Counted from the first letter of the stretch, positions 20,391 through 31,137 are shown. The stretch: 64,000 nucleotides of DNA from Prionace glauca (GCA_037974335.1 CM075760.1:42784103-42848102), one strand, 5' to 3'. The notes: generated by a model not told the origin, from the letters alone. Program-made: numbers and translations.

Positions 20391-22015
20391 CCTTCTCTGC
20401 ACTCTGTGTGCAGCAGCAGAGTATATTGTTTCACAATGGCTGTGGCGTTATCCTTCTAAATGAACAGAGCAGTTCATCGTCTGAGAATTATAGAGTCTTA
20501 AAGAACAAACAGACGCCATTCGGCCCATTGCTCGCGTACTGTCTCTGTTGAAGGGTATCCACTTATTCCTAACCAACAGCTTGCTTTCAATTTTGATTAT
20601 ATATATATTTCTCATTCCGTTTACTGCCCAAATATTAAATATCTTTGTAAATTACTTCTACATTATGTCTCCATTACAGATTGGCATGGATCATCGCAAT
20701 TTCTAACATCGTCTGCTCAAAACACAAGTCTTCTAATCGCTCCCTCCACTTTAATAGAGTTAGCCTGAAATGCTGCCATCCATTCACCCCCTGCGAGACC
20801 AGCCGGATTAACTCTGTTTCTTTTTAACCTTTTCCAAACTTGAATTGATCGGGTAGAAGTCTGCCAACCGCTTCTGAACAGAGATTCTGCTCTGTCCGGT
20901 GTGGGGGTGAAAATGCCCCAGTTGATCAAGTGGCACTCCCCTCAACACTGTGCTTCCTTATCCCAACTCCACGTTTTCCAGTGTCTCACACACTGTCTGT
21001 CAGGTTAACACTGAAAGAGGAAAGAGTCTCCCGCTCAGCACTGCACATTCTCAACCCAACTCTATCTTTCCCAATCTCTCTCACACACTGTCTCTGAGGT
21101 TAACACGAAACAAACGAAGAATCAATAAACTGATCCAAGTGTTGCGAACTGTGCTCGCGAGAATGGTGTGTTCAGCGTTAGACTTGTAGCCTTGCTTTCT
21201 GAAATCTGTGTTGTGAGTAAATATTTGATTATTGATATGTTTAATGTCATTGGCAGCTTCTTCTCCTTCTGACCCGAGTCCTTTCTCTCCTTTGATTCAG
21301 TAAAATAATAATTACTTCTTGTTTTCTGGCTCATTTCCTCTAGTTTTTGTTTTGCTATGGGTTAAACAGAGGCAGCATTTTCATGAACTGAGTTGTATGT
21401 CTGTTAGTTACAGAATTGCATTCATTCACCTATCTGAACAATCCCGCCAGATGGGTACATTTGGTTTCCCGCATTTATCATATTCAGTCCATAAATTGTT
21501 GCATTATTTGATTTATTTTATAGCGATCGGGTGGGTTGGACGGTGGTGGGTGGATGGGGTGAGAGTTCTCCTGAGAAGGAGATACCCAATATTAAGCAAT
21601 AGAATGAACAGGTTGAGAGAGAGTCTGTATCATATGACGCATGCTATGTCTGTAACTCTGCAGACGGAAACACCCACTTTTGGGGCAGAAATTGCCCCTC
21701 CCACTGCGCTGCAGGTCCAACAAACCCCGGACGAGAGAATAACATGCCCAATAACAGAAGGCAGTCAATATGAGTCAGAGCGACAGCAGCAAAGACAGCT
21801 GACAATGCTGCTGTTATTTCTTCATATTTTCAATTCAGAACAGCGAAGAGTTAGTAACCAGTGCGCCCCCTGACGGAAGTTCTGAAACTTTCAATGTTGG
21901 GATAACGAGCAAAGTACAAATTTATCAATGGGGCAACTTCCAGTGCCCGAATTTTAGGAGATATGTTTCAGAAAATTCAGCCGTTTAAATATCTCGTAAA
22001 TACTAAACATTAGTT
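20391..22015. other. Intersegment DNA of copy A, no gene recognised
   Basis: It is nearly identical to 32721-34360. I see no exon, RNA or clear mobile element, only short frames that are equally open in both copies because the copies are recent. Confidence 0.45.
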
Positions 22016-22021
22016 ACCAGT

Positions 22022-22205
22022 GGGACTTAGCCGTCGCTGGCTGGCCAGCATTTATCGCCCATCCTTATTTGCCCTTCGAGGGCAGTTGAGAGTCAACCAC
22101 ATTGCTGTGGCTCTGGAATCACATGTAGACCAGACCAGGTAAGGGCGGCAGATTTCCTTCTGGAAAGGACAAGAATGAATCAGATGAGTTTTCAGACAAT
22201 GATTT
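22022..22205. repeat. Interspersed repeat fragment (SINE-like)
   Basis: 'Ggctggccagcatttatcgcccatccttatttgccc' in short form, then 'ggcagttgagagtcaaccac' and 'cagaccaggtaagg'. It matches 34365-34550 (duplicate) and 41845-41990, and resembles a repeat widespread in sharks. No coding content is seen. Confidence 0.6.
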
Positions 22206-22632
22206 CATGGTCATCAATAAATTCTGAATTCCGGCTCTCCCCAACACGAACTGAGTTTCTGGATTAATAGTTTCGCGAAAATCTCACGGAGCCACCCCCT
22301 CTTTATTTATGATATCACTTGATTTTTACTCTGTCTATTACACTCGGTACTTTCCAATCTCGATCTCTATTTCAAAAACTTCCTCATTTTCTGCCCACTC
22401 CTCCGACAATAACTGAACTTTCCTCTGTCCTATTTTCCAATCACTCAGTCTAGGTTACATGCTCCCTCTTTCCTCTTCACCATTTCTGTTTTCAACTCTC
22501 TTCATTTCTGACGGAATTTTAATAATTAGATTCTATATTTTATTTTCAGTTGCGTCATTTCCTTTTTTGACTATTTTAAAATACTCCCATCACTCCCTCC
22601 GCCGACACAGAGTGGATCTCACAGTTGGTGCA

Positions 22633-22671
22633 GGTTTTTGTATGGGACCCCCCTGTGTTTGTTACACTGTG
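22633..22671 (-). promoter_or_regulatory. V recombination signal, 23-base spacer
   Basis: On the minus strand, heptamer CACAGTG (22665-22671), 23 bases, nonamer ACAAAAACC (22633-22641). Both elements match the consensus. Confidence 0.92.
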
Positions 22672-23004
22672 GCTCACGGCACAGAGATAGGTGGCGGTAT
22701 CTGTAACTCTGGCGTCTCTCACAGTCAGGGCACTGAATTTGTAGCCTCCCCCGATTGAGGCAGTGATCCTCTCGCTTTGATCGGTTTCTCTTTTGGCCGT
22801 CACCAGATGCTGGGGTGGCTGATTCGGGGACTGTCTGTACCAAGACAACCTGTTAAACGCAGTGGTGGTGGTGCAGTTGATGGATATGGTTTCCTCTTCG
22901 CTGACAACCTCCCACCGAGGGAGCTGCATCACCTCATCTGCTCCAGTCAATCACGTGAAGATCAGAGTGAAAAGCAGCAAAGAGAATCTGTAAATTCCGA
23001 GCAT
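22672..23004 (-). pseudogene. Single-exon V segment, copy A, stop in leader
   Basis: Leader and V domain lie in one exon with no intron. MLGIYRFSLLLFTLIFT is followed by a TGA, then LTGADEVMQLPRW. Beyond the stop the V domain is clean: ISINCTTTT (first cysteine), LSWYRQSPNQPP, ITASIGGGYKFSALTV and TDTATYLCAVS (second cysteine). The duplicate at 35.0 kb reads through the same position with glycine and valine. The recombination signal is perfect. The V domain is therefore joinable, but it lacks a readable signal peptide unless the stop is bypassed, so I score it a pseudogene. Confidence 0.8.
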
Positions 23005-23503
23005 TTTTCAGATCATATGAAATTCCTGCTCAAGTAATTGTCCAAGGAGTTCAATTTAGAATTAGGATATGTATATAATATTCACACGAAATAACAAGGA
23101 GCCAAAAACCCGCTCCAGTTCTACCTGTGGGGTCTCTCTGTCGAGCTGATGAAAGAAGCTGAGACTCGAGCTTTATCCGCTCACGGATGTCGATTCTACT
23201 GGAATCAGAGATGGAGAATTGAAACCGGAATAAATAAACCCCATCGGTAACCCCATGTTTCCGGTTACAAATCTCGCCCCACGTGTCTAACTAGGAAACC
23301 ATTCTCCCTATCAGAACATTGACTGAACCCAGCTCAGGGTGAATCCATTCACTGGCTGCCGGCTCACCAGCTACTAACCCCACAGCACCACCGCGGACAC
23401 AGGGAAATGCAGTGAGAGCATCCCGAGGCAAAATATACAGGGTCAAGTTTGAAACGGATGTTTTCAAATATCCAATTCCTGTTTTACAGAACAGGCAAAG
23501 GAA

Positions 23504-23964
23504 ATGCTCAACATTTGGACTGTTTGGAGAATATTCATAACAAGTAATTGTGAACCAAACACATTTCATATTTACTTTAATTTTAAAAACGTGATTTAAA
23601 ATTAAATTTTAAGTATTCAGACGGTCTGATTTATTTCTGTTTGAGCAGGTTTTTCAGATCTGAGTCATGGAGATTCTGTCACTCTGTCGCTATCCTCAGG
23701 ATGAAAGACGAAAGAAGAAACATTGAGTTTAACCTGTACCTATGATATTACAATGATCAACTACATTTTATCCTGATACCGGCAACACTCAGCGATACAG
23801 CGTCTATTTGTATTGAGGAAAAATTAGATATTTGTTGAAGATATAACAAATCTTGTTGAAAGCCGTTTCCCTGGAGACCTTCAGACGTCGAGTAAATTCA
23901 CCAGTTTGACTATCTCTGGTCTGCAGCTGACTGACGCTGCCGTGTATCACTGCGCTTTCAGTCT
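23504..23964 (+). pseudogene. V segment (CAF family), copy A, with stops
   Basis: The leader exon at 23504-23543 (MLNIWTVWRIFIT, donor A|GTAATT), an intron of 114 bases and the V exon 23658-23964 (acceptor TTTTCAG) are all recognisable. Framework residues include ETLSLTCTYDIT, FTSLTISGLQLTDAAVYHCAFS. Three in-frame stops interrupt the V exon: one early after SSG, one where the conserved framework-2 tryptophan should be, and one after LRKN. The heptamer is also lost. The gene is dead. It lies tail to tail with the minus-strand relic at 24.85 kb. Confidence 0.88.
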
Positions 23965-24003
23965 GATCGTCATGGAAATCAGTCTGACTGATGTACAAAA
24001 CCT
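23965..24003 (+). promoter_or_regulatory. Degenerate V recombination signal
   Basis: The heptamer position reads GATCGTC instead of CACAGTG. The 23-base spacer is kept and the nonamer is ACAAAACCT. The loss of CAC at the cleavage edge should abolish recombination. Confidence 0.8.
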
Positions 24004-24812
24004 GCCTTGAACTATCGGTTGAAACCGTGTCTGCTGCACAGAATCGTGGGCAGATGCAGCCACAATGTAACAGTCAGCCAGGCAAGAATCCTCATTAACC
24101 TGGGATCAGCCTTCACCCAAGTGTTTCCAGCATCCGGCCACTTCAGTCATCGTGCCTCTTTGAGTCTGTGAGTTCACTCAGTGGTGAGTTGGCTGATATT
24201 TAAGGAAACACCTCGAGCTTTCACCACCTCGATAGGGGAACGGTTGCCCTTTTCCAGATGGGATTGTGGAAACGAAACCCTGCTCTGTAAATTGGCAGCT
24301 GCAAATTCCGGCTTGCTCATAGTAACAAAAACACTCCAGCAGGAAGGAAACATTCTGTAGTTCACTGGTCATTCGGGGAATTCTATTCTCAATGTTTGTT
24401 TTAAAGATCACAGTCGCTTCCTTGTGAAATCTCTTCATTGAGTATACACTTCCTCTGAAGCTGCAAAACTCTTGTCGGATCAAATAAATCCAGACCACAG
24501 GTCGCCGGAAAAAGGCTTCAAAATCTGATGGGGATTGAGTTGCTGAATATTAGACAGACACCGGAACTGGCTCAAATGACAATTACTAAACCAAAGAGAT
24601 CAAATACATTTAAGAAGGTCAGCGATAGTCCAACTGCGAGTTGAAATTAACCAATGCAATTCCTCAAATGTTCCTTATCTCTTGTTGAGGTTGTGTTTTG
24701 TTCTGATATTTCAGGAACGCACCTGCGTCTCTCTGAGTGGAGGGTGAATTATTCTTTCTGTTTATCGGTGCAAGAGCACCCTCTGGTGGTACCTTTCTAG
24801 AACCCCAGTGTG

Positions 24813-24990
24813 AGGTTTTGTCCGGGAACCGCTCTATCTCTGCCGCAGTGTGGGCTCAATGGCACAGAAATACACAGCGCTGTCGGAGTGAAGAGCCCTG
24901 GCTTATTTAAGAGAGCAGTTTTGTTTCCTTTGTGCAAACAGCAGGAAGCCTGGCTCTTGAGACGAATCTCCCGCGCTTTATCCTCATTGA
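24813..24990 (-). pseudogene. V-segment relic, framework-3 end and signal
   Basis: On the minus strand DSAVYFCAIEP marks a V-segment end, followed by CACACTG (24846-24852), 24 bases and ACAAAACCT (24813-24821). The frame upstream is lost within about 15 codons and no framework-2 tryptophan is found. It is the sister of the relic at 13.12-13.29 kb. The duplicated block ends inside this signal, so copy B keeps only the nonamer-side edge. Confidence 0.65.
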
Positions 24991-25227
24991 ATATTTCGGA
25001 CCTTTTCCGGTTTACTGGACGTATCAGAACAGAGATGGTTCACGGTTGGTTATTGACTGACGACACTCCGGTATTGTGCTCTGTCCTTCCTGAATTGTTA
25101 ATTCAGAAGGAACCAGGAACAAGGAATCATCGTTCATGGTTCCTATAACACAAACACAGAGTATTCCAAAAGTCAGAAATTAAACACAATTCCTGGATAA
25201 GACATTGACTGAACAGAGACTCGATGT
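24991..25227. other. No gene recognised
   Basis: Unique flank right of the V relic. Confidence 0.35.
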
Positions 25228-25350
25228 GGAAATACCGGCGTTGGACTGGGGTAAACACAGTAAGAAGTCTCACAACACCAGGTTAAAGTCCAACAAGTTT
25301 ATTTGGTAGAAAACGCCAAAAGCTTTCGGTGTTTTCCCCTTCATCAGGTG
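25228..25350 (+). repeat. Interspersed repeat (non-LTR type)
   Basis: 'Gatgtggaaataccggcgttggactggggt' in short form, then 'aacaccaggttaaagtccaac' and 'agctttcggtgttttccccttc'. The unit is widespread in vertebrate genomes from memory, and a piece of it recurs at 19.53 and 31.85 kb. No coding content. Confidence 0.65.
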
Positions 25351-26369
25351 TCTCGCCAGACAACAAGACCATTATTACCAGTAAGGAACAAGGGGACATA
25401 TCGTAATTCCTTTAGAGTTCGACAGAAAAATACAGGTTATTCTCGATGTGTTGATTCTTCTAATCTGTTATAAAGTGTAACCCAGATCAGAATGTGGCTT
25501 CACTGACTCAGAAACTGAGGTTGTTTTTCAGGGATACGTCTAACTGTTCTGTGAATGTTGATCGAAGTGACGCACCAATAAATGGGATTCGGACAGAATT
25601 ATCTAGTCTGATTGCTTCTCTTTCTCTTTCTGACATTTTCAGGGTTTCTGCCTCCCTTTTCTTGTTTCTGTCGCTGTCAGTTGTACGTTCTGACTCTCTT
25701 TTCGAAGTACCATGAAAATGCGGAGTTTAGAAAATCTAACTTGTCTCGGAATCTTATGAAAAAAAAATCCTCACAAGAACTACTCTGTTAATATTAGCAA
25801 ACATATTTCTGTATTTTATAGATAAGTTTGAAATTACAACAGTTAGACAAAATGCTTAATTTAGTGGGAATCAGGGCAAAATCAATTCCCTCTGCATGCG
25901 GCACAATAACAGTTGCAATCTGCAAAGTTTCGTGTTGATTTGAATTCGTTTTATTCATTCTTTATGGCGTGCACATTGGATAAACAGAATGAGCTATCAA
26001 GATACAAGGAAAGCATTTCTCCCTTCTTTATAGTTATCTAAAATGAAGTGTGTGTTACTCGGCATAATAATAATTACCTGATGACATAATTATACATCGA
26101 TGTGAGAAACCTGTCACTTTTTCAGTCGCGCTGGCAAAATGCTTTTTCCAAACCATTTATTTTGCACGGACAACACAAACTGACGCCAACTTCAATAAAA
26201 AAATTGGAAAATATTAATCTGTCAGTTTGTTTGCCCATTGTAAGTTTGTATCGTCCAGGTATCATTCACAACTTAAGCTCCAAAGACCTTAGTGCATCAA
26301 AGTGCAGCAACGTTTATCTACTATACGTTTGGATGGAATTAACATCGGATAACTACATCAGTTGTGTAC
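25351..26369. other. No gene recognised
   Basis: AT-rich unique sequence with no clear exon, RNA or repeat. Confidence 0.4.
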
Positions 26370-26560
26370 ATTAATCCCTAAATGCAATCTCCAGGCAATA
26401 ACTCCCATGGGCAATGGCGAACAATGTTCGCATAGAGTGGATGATAACAAAAGGGCAAATAGCCACCCGACCTCCTGCTGCAAACTTTCATCCCTGACAA
26501 CGATATTCAATATTCACACTTCAGCAACCGGGTCCCAGGTCCAGCTATCGAGTGACTGAA
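26370..26560. repeat. Diverged copy of 13.32-13.56 kb
   Basis: 'Caatctccaggcaataactcccatg' in short form, and 'cctgctgcaaactttcat', match the 13.33-13.46 kb stretch. It shows that the older duplication that produced the two AVYFCA relics reached at least this far. Confidence 0.6.
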
Positions 26561-26844
26561 CCTCTCTGTGACTCACAAAGGCCGGCGCCTGCAGTAAGTG
26601 AACGCCGCCAGCAGATGGTGATATTGCATTATTTTCGTCACGAGACAGTGACATTCCCGTTTCAACTCACAACCCATCAACCGAGAGAGTACGTGAACAA
26701 TGGGCCGAATGGTCTCTGTTAGTGTTACAACAATTTACGGTTCCAAGATTATGAACGGCTCTTTTCAATTAGAAAGACGCCACAGCACAATTCTTGCAAA
26801 ACAATTTACTTTGTTGCTGCAGAGAGGAAGGAGATGCTCGGAAG

Positions 26845-27096
26845 CAGTGACGGTTCAAGTGATTTCTGGTTTGAGAAACAGCCAATTGCTGAGTGGCACC
26901 GTGAGAAACGTCAGATACCGATATCCCATAATTATCCAATCGGTGACAGTGTGGCCCTTCGGTCTCACATTGAATGGGGGAATGTAAAACTCTCGCCGCT
27001 CCTGACCCTCCCCAACATTCAGAGTCTGGGCCTCGGCTGCAAGTCCCAGTTTGGAGAGTAAATCCTAATTGATGCTCTTGTGTATCTTCATCAATC
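26845..27096 (+). promoter_or_regulatory. Conserved V upstream region
   Basis: Plus-strand counterpart of the conserved stretches at 20.13-20.39 and 32.47-32.72 kb (minus). It lies directly upstream of the intact leader at 27097, which supports a promoter role. 'Gtgacggttcaagtg' and 'cccataattatccaatcggtgac' are the strongest shared blocks. Confidence 0.6.
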
Positions 27097-27524
27097 ATGA
27101 AGAGAAATCCCCGCAAAGAGCTACTTCCAGTTGGAGCTCTGATGCTGCTGATATTGTGTGAGTTTATTGATTTACTCAGACGGATTATTTTAACAATCTC
27201 TTCGTAACGTATAGTTTATGAGTGATTTTCTTCTGTTCACAGCCGTTCAGTGTGAGGATCAGAGCTCCCATCCTGAGGAGGTCGTGTCTCTGGAAGGGGA
27301 GCGGGTTGAACTCAAGTGTCGACTCTCTGTTGCTACAGGCGATACAGTAGCCTGGTACAGACAAACACTGAGAGGAACTCCGACATTTATCGCCTCCATT
27401 TACCAGGGGAATTCGACCAAAGGAAGTTACACACTGTCCTTTGACCGAGTAAAGAATTCCAACACCATTTCTATAGATGAGACGACGGTTCTGTTCTCCG
27501 GAATGTATCTCTGTGCGAAGCAGA
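27097..27524 (+). CDS. T-cell-receptor V segment, apparently functional
   Basis: The leader exon at 27097-27157 encodes MKRNPRKELLPVGALMLLIL plus one base, with donor T|GTGAGT. An 85-base intron follows. The V exon at 27243-27524 has acceptor TTCACAG. V domain marks in order: VQCEDQSSHPEEVVSLEGE, VELKCRLS (first cysteine), VAWYRQTLRGTP (core tryptophan), FDRVKNSNTISI and SGMYLCAKQ (second cysteine). The CDR3 start is CAKQ, unlike the CAL family, so this is another V family. A 23-base signal follows at once. All splice sites and the frame are sound. It would be joined to a D or J segment in thymocytes. Chain assignment (alpha or delta) is inferred. Confidence 0.85.
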
Positions 27525-27563
27525 CACAGTGAGACAAAGAGCGGATCCCCCTGTACAATATCC
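27525..27563 (+). promoter_or_regulatory. V recombination signal, 23-base spacer
   Basis: Heptamer CACAGTG (27525-27531), 23 bases, nonamer ACAATATCC (27555-27563). The heptamer is perfect. The nonamer differs from ACAAAAACC at two positions in its A-run, so efficiency may be reduced. Confidence 0.85.
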
Positions 27564-27978
27564 TGTTCACTGCTGTGTCTCCGCTGCACTTTTAAGTTTT
27601 CTGCAAATCAGAAATGCCGTTGATGTTCTTGAATGTTACTTTCCCACATTTAATGCTCTATCTAGATAGCGTTCTAACATCCTAAAGTTGTCATTAAAGA
27701 TGCAGATTATCGAAGCATATTAAGTTTTTTTTTAAAAAAACTGTTTCGTTGTTCCAAAAGCAAATTAAAGAGGCTGGCAGAAAAATCTGTCTGTCAATTA
27801 TCTAAATAAATATTCTAGAAAAAGATAGGTAAATAGACAGATTGATAAGAGGTAGAGATGTTCAGAGTCAGATGCAGACAGACAGGTGGATAGACTGATC
27901 GTTAACTTCCTTTTGCCAGTATGCGTAAGAATTATCCCTGTATGTATCTTTATATTAATGTTGTTCTTGTTTTCACAG

Positions 27979-28247
27979 CTGTGTCTTGTCACTCGAAGAC
28001 ACTTCAGATATCGATGTATCGGGTAAATCAAGGACAGACCATCTCTCTCCATCACAATATTACTGTTACTGGGAATGAGTTTGTATTTTGGTACCGATCA
28101 AACTCCAGAGTATCTCGTTTCCATATTCAGAGATGAAACAACTGAGGGAAGATTTAAAGTATCTGTGGACAGTGAGAAAGAATCCACCGGTCTCACTGTT
28201 AACACGGTCGACCTGTGTGATGCTGTGGTGGATACAGTGCAGTGAGA
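27979..28247 (+). pseudogene. V-segment pseudogene
   Basis: After a good acceptor (TTTTCACAG) the exon reads VSCHSKTLQISMYRVNQGQT, then ISLHHNITVTGNEFVFWYR. One extra base after WYR shifts the frame. In the next frame the expected TPEYLVSIFRDETTEGRFKV and SVDSEKESTGLTVNTVDL appear. The first framework cysteine is replaced by H. The second is lost: the YYC site reads as a D-T-V or Y-S-A stretch depending on frame. No leader exon was confidently found. Its nearest relative in the window may be the 27.1 kb segment, 0.5 kb upstream in the same orientation. Confidence 0.8.
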
Positions 28248-28286
28248 CACAGTGAAACAGAGAGATGCAAAGCCTGAAAAATAACT
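28248..28286 (+). promoter_or_regulatory. V recombination signal of the 28.0 kb pseudogene
   Basis: Heptamer CACAGTG (28248-28254), 23-base gap, weak nonamer AAAATAACT (28278-28286). The nonamer is two changes from consensus. Confidence 0.6.
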
Positions 28287-28897
28287 CACTCGACATGGGG
28301 ACTGTGGAGCCAAAGATCCCATGGCCGTTAGCAGAGAGCATGTTTCAAGCCATATCGATAGAAAATGTTCTTCTTGTGAGTTATATGATGGAATTAAAAC
28401 AATATATTTTATTGTTTCTAACAATAGAACTTGCAGAAAAACCCACATTAGAAATATACAAATTACTCCTTGACTCATCAGAAAACAGACAAATGATCTT
28501 GTATCAATATCAAGCAGCAAATGGAGAAAACTAAAAACAATAACAAAGGTATCAGATATAGAAGTACTAACATCGAAGTAATAAAACCCATAATAAACTG
28601 TCGCAATATAAACCCAGCGATATCATACAACAACATTCAAGAACAACATAGAGGATCATTGCTTCACCGATGACGTTCCCTTTCGCTAAACCTTGTAGAA
28701 TCGTTAGTTCCCCCTGTAACAGGTGACAGCTGGAGTTACAGGAAATATCTGTGCGTCTTCTCACCACAAACCGCAGTGAATTTAGAGCAAGAGCTTATAA
28801 GTGAATTACGGAAGACCCAGCACAGAAGGTCTTCTGGACAAGAAGCTTTGGGTGCGGCCTTCTGGCTACTGAGATGTGTTCTTCACCTCGTCACCAA
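28287..28897. other. No gene recognised
   Basis: AT-rich sequence with short frames and nothing I recognise. Confidence 0.4.
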
Positions 28898-28943
28898 ATG
28901 TTGAACATCACGGTCTCAATTCTTCTAATATGCCTAATGACAG
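28898..28943 (+). other. Orphan V-leader-like exon candidate
   Basis: MLNITVSILLICLMT plus one base, followed by G|GTGGGG, has the length (46 bases), hydrophobic core and phase of the V leaders at 10.1 and 45.4 kb. No V exon or signal follows within the next 800 bases. It is either a relic whose V exon was lost or a chance match. Confidence 0.35.
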
Positions 28944-29739
28944 GTGGGGAGAACAGGAGAGTTTCCTGCTCACACATACTGCAGGAGGTAATGAAAACCA
29001 CTGCAGTAATTTGTCTGGCAGAATCATGGAGCAATCTAATGGAAATCTGTGGTCACTTAGCACCACGTCAGGGCATGATGCAGAGGATGAGGTGGGGACA
29101 GGAGGCTCAGAGAGTGATCTCTATACCGCATTGTATTCTAATGCCACTGGGTAATTTTAGTAAGACGTTCAGGACAATATGGATCGTCCAAATGGCTCCT
29201 CAATGTAGCAGAAAGAGAAAGAGCGAGGCTGGGAAGAAAGGGAGAAAGAGAGGGGGAAAGGTGCCCATTATTTGGTTCAAATTTGTGACAAGTTCAAGGA
29301 AATCGGCACATATTTAAATTCCCCATTCCCTTTACTCCAGGGTCAGAGTGACGAGAATTTCTCATTGAGAATTAAACACTCCCACTGCCTCCTGCGGTGA
29401 TGAAGTTTGTAACCACAACAACTATAATGAAAATGAAATTCCTTAGGTTCGCAAGTCCCATTTGACCTCTGGAGTCTGTGAAAGGCGCTACATCATTAAA
29501 AGTACGATCTCTTTTTCGAGGGATACCTGTTTGTACAGGTTGCGTTCATTGTCTTTCTGTTTCCAAGGGGAACCGATAATGTTTATCTTTAATTTCATTT
29601 TCGTTATTTCAGTTTGTTTTTTTTTCCAGAATAGGTTAATGAATGGTCACCACGCACTGGGACTTCTCGGATTCTTTCTTCAGTCACTTCAGAGATTCTT
29701 TCCCCTCCAGGAGAAACCGGCAGTCTATCCGGAACAACA
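28944..29739. other. No gene recognised
   Basis: Contains a purine-rich patch at 29205-29270. The 147-codon and 92-codon frames near 28.9-29.3 kb overlap in different phases and look like chance. Confidence 0.4.
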
Positions 29740-29960
29740 CTCCGGGAACTTGCCGAGGAGACAGCGCAGTGTTTAGAAATGCTGCACCGTCAGAGCTGTC
29801 AGCCTCTCGATGACCTGTTAAATCTGGGGTACCGTCTTCCCTCTCAGGTGGAGGTGCCACATGGTCACTGTTTCCAAAAACAGCAAGAGAAACATCCTGT
29901 TCGGTATCTGTTCACCAATCACAATGACTGACACAGCCAGAGCACTACAATATTACTGAA
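29740..29960 (+). repeat. Decayed SINE-like repeat
   Basis: 'Gcagtgtttagaaatgctgc', 'accgtcttccctctcaggtgg' and 'ggtgccacatggtcactgt' follow the order of a very common shark repeat remembered as '...gtgctgcactgtc...ccctctcaggtgg...cccatggcact'. It is strongly mutated. Confidence 0.45.
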
Positions 29961-30198
29961 TGAAATAATATCATTGTGAGTCCAAAAATAGCTGCTGTGT
30001 TTATTACATAAAACACTTCGGGACATTAAAACTTACAAAAATATTCTCAAGCTCATTCTTTTAAGTGTCTCGATGTTTTAATTTTGCAACATATTTGTTA
30101 TTAATAAAAATATTCTCAGTAAAAGATTGAGAAATCACCACGATTTCAGGTTTCATTTCAGACTCACTGTGATCCGTTATGTTGCGTGAGGCTCTGAG
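29961..30198. other. No gene recognised
   Basis: 3' flank of the minus-strand V segment at 30.2 kb. Confidence 0.4.
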
Positions 30199-30237
30199 AG
30201 TTTTTGTACAGGTTCAGCCCAGCTCTGTGTCTCTGTG
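30199..30237 (-). promoter_or_regulatory. V recombination signal, 23-base spacer
   Basis: On the minus strand, heptamer CACAGAG (30231-30237), 23 bases, nonamer ACAAAAACT (30199-30207). The heptamer has one change outside the critical CAC. Confidence 0.88.
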
Positions 30238-31137
30238 GGTCTCAGTGCGCAGTAATACACCCCGGAGTCTGTCAGCTCTGTTTTAGACACTTGCAGCGGG
30301 ACGGTGCGGGTTGTTTCATTGAGCTCCGCTGAAAAACGGTCCCCTGGGGATGTCTCTGTTTTGTCGCTGTATCTATATCTCTTCAGCAGAAACTCCATGG
30401 ACCCGCTGGAATGCTGTCGGTACCAGAATAAATAAGGAGTGCCAGTACTTGTAACAGTGTAATTACAGAGTAACTGAACAACATCTCCTTCAGTGACGGT
30501 GACTGCAGCCGGTGTCTGTGAAACAGAATCTCCTCCGCAATGTCCTGTAAGAACGCAAAGAAATATTAAACTAAACAATGCGATTTCACTCTGCCCCCAA
30601 CCCCACCCCTCGCCCCCAGAATCTGCCGTATTCTTGAACAATAATCTCAGAAAGAAATCACACAGCACAACAAAACATATATTTCACAGTTCAGCCGCTG
30701 GAAAGAGGCGTTTGTAGCGTTTAAATAAAACTTCCACCATAAACATTCTGTTCTTTCTAAAGAGATGAGTTCCTCGCCTTCAGTCCCTATAACTGGAAAC
30801 AGCTCACGGTCTGTCTGTTTGAAATGTGGCGTTTGCCAAACTCATCCACTGGTATCAGAGGAGCTTCAATCTGAGCCCAACTCATTCTCATTCCAAGGGG
30901 GAATTGTGCCTAATCCCAACAATGCTCAGCGTTGAGACCAGCGAGATCCTGATAATTTTTCGATGTTGTGATCAATCCATTCCCTGATCACCCAGCCACT
31001 CCCACTTGCATTGAGCGAACCGCCTGACAGAATATATTATGTGGTAGTGATGTATAACACAGAAGTGAGCAACTTGTGAACCTACCGGTTAAAAGAACAG
31101 TCGCTATGATGAATACATACAAAGTAACAGGAGACAT
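30238..31137 (-). CDS. T-cell-receptor V segment (alpha/delta-like), apparently functional
   Basis: The leader exon at 31086-31137 encodes MSPVTLYVFIIATVLLT plus one base (donor G|GTAGGT). The intron is 541 bases. The V exon at 30238-30544 has acceptor CTTACAG. The mature domain begins GHCGGDSVSQTPAAVTVTEG, then VVQLLCNYT (first cysteine), LFWYRQHSSG (core tryptophan), FLLKRYRY, GDRFSAELNETT, LQVSKTELTDSGVYYCALRP (second cysteine). Every framework landmark of an alpha/delta V domain is present and the frame is clean through to the signal. It lies between the two copies of the segmental duplication and is single-copy here. Orientation is opposite to the functional V at 27.1 kb, so one of the two must join by inversion. 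Confidence 0.9.

Larger units (their letters stand above)
19039..24830 (+). repeat. Segmental duplication, copy A
   Basis: This block matches 31371-37096 in the same orientation, apart from small insertions and deletions. It begins at 'gaatttggtcatcccagt' in both copies. It ends inside the V flank at 'gaggttttgtccgggaac', where copy B breaks off. Scattered substitutions, a few percent by eye, separate the copies. The block carries a V leader relic (minus), a single-exon V (minus) and a V pseudogene (plus). The copies start 12.33 kb apart. Confidence 0.93.

Noticed and set aside
28874-29317. 147-codon plus-strand frame
   Set aside because: Ends in a lysine/arginine run from a purine patch and has no recognisable domain. 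Only its possible leader-like start is kept, as a low-confidence item.
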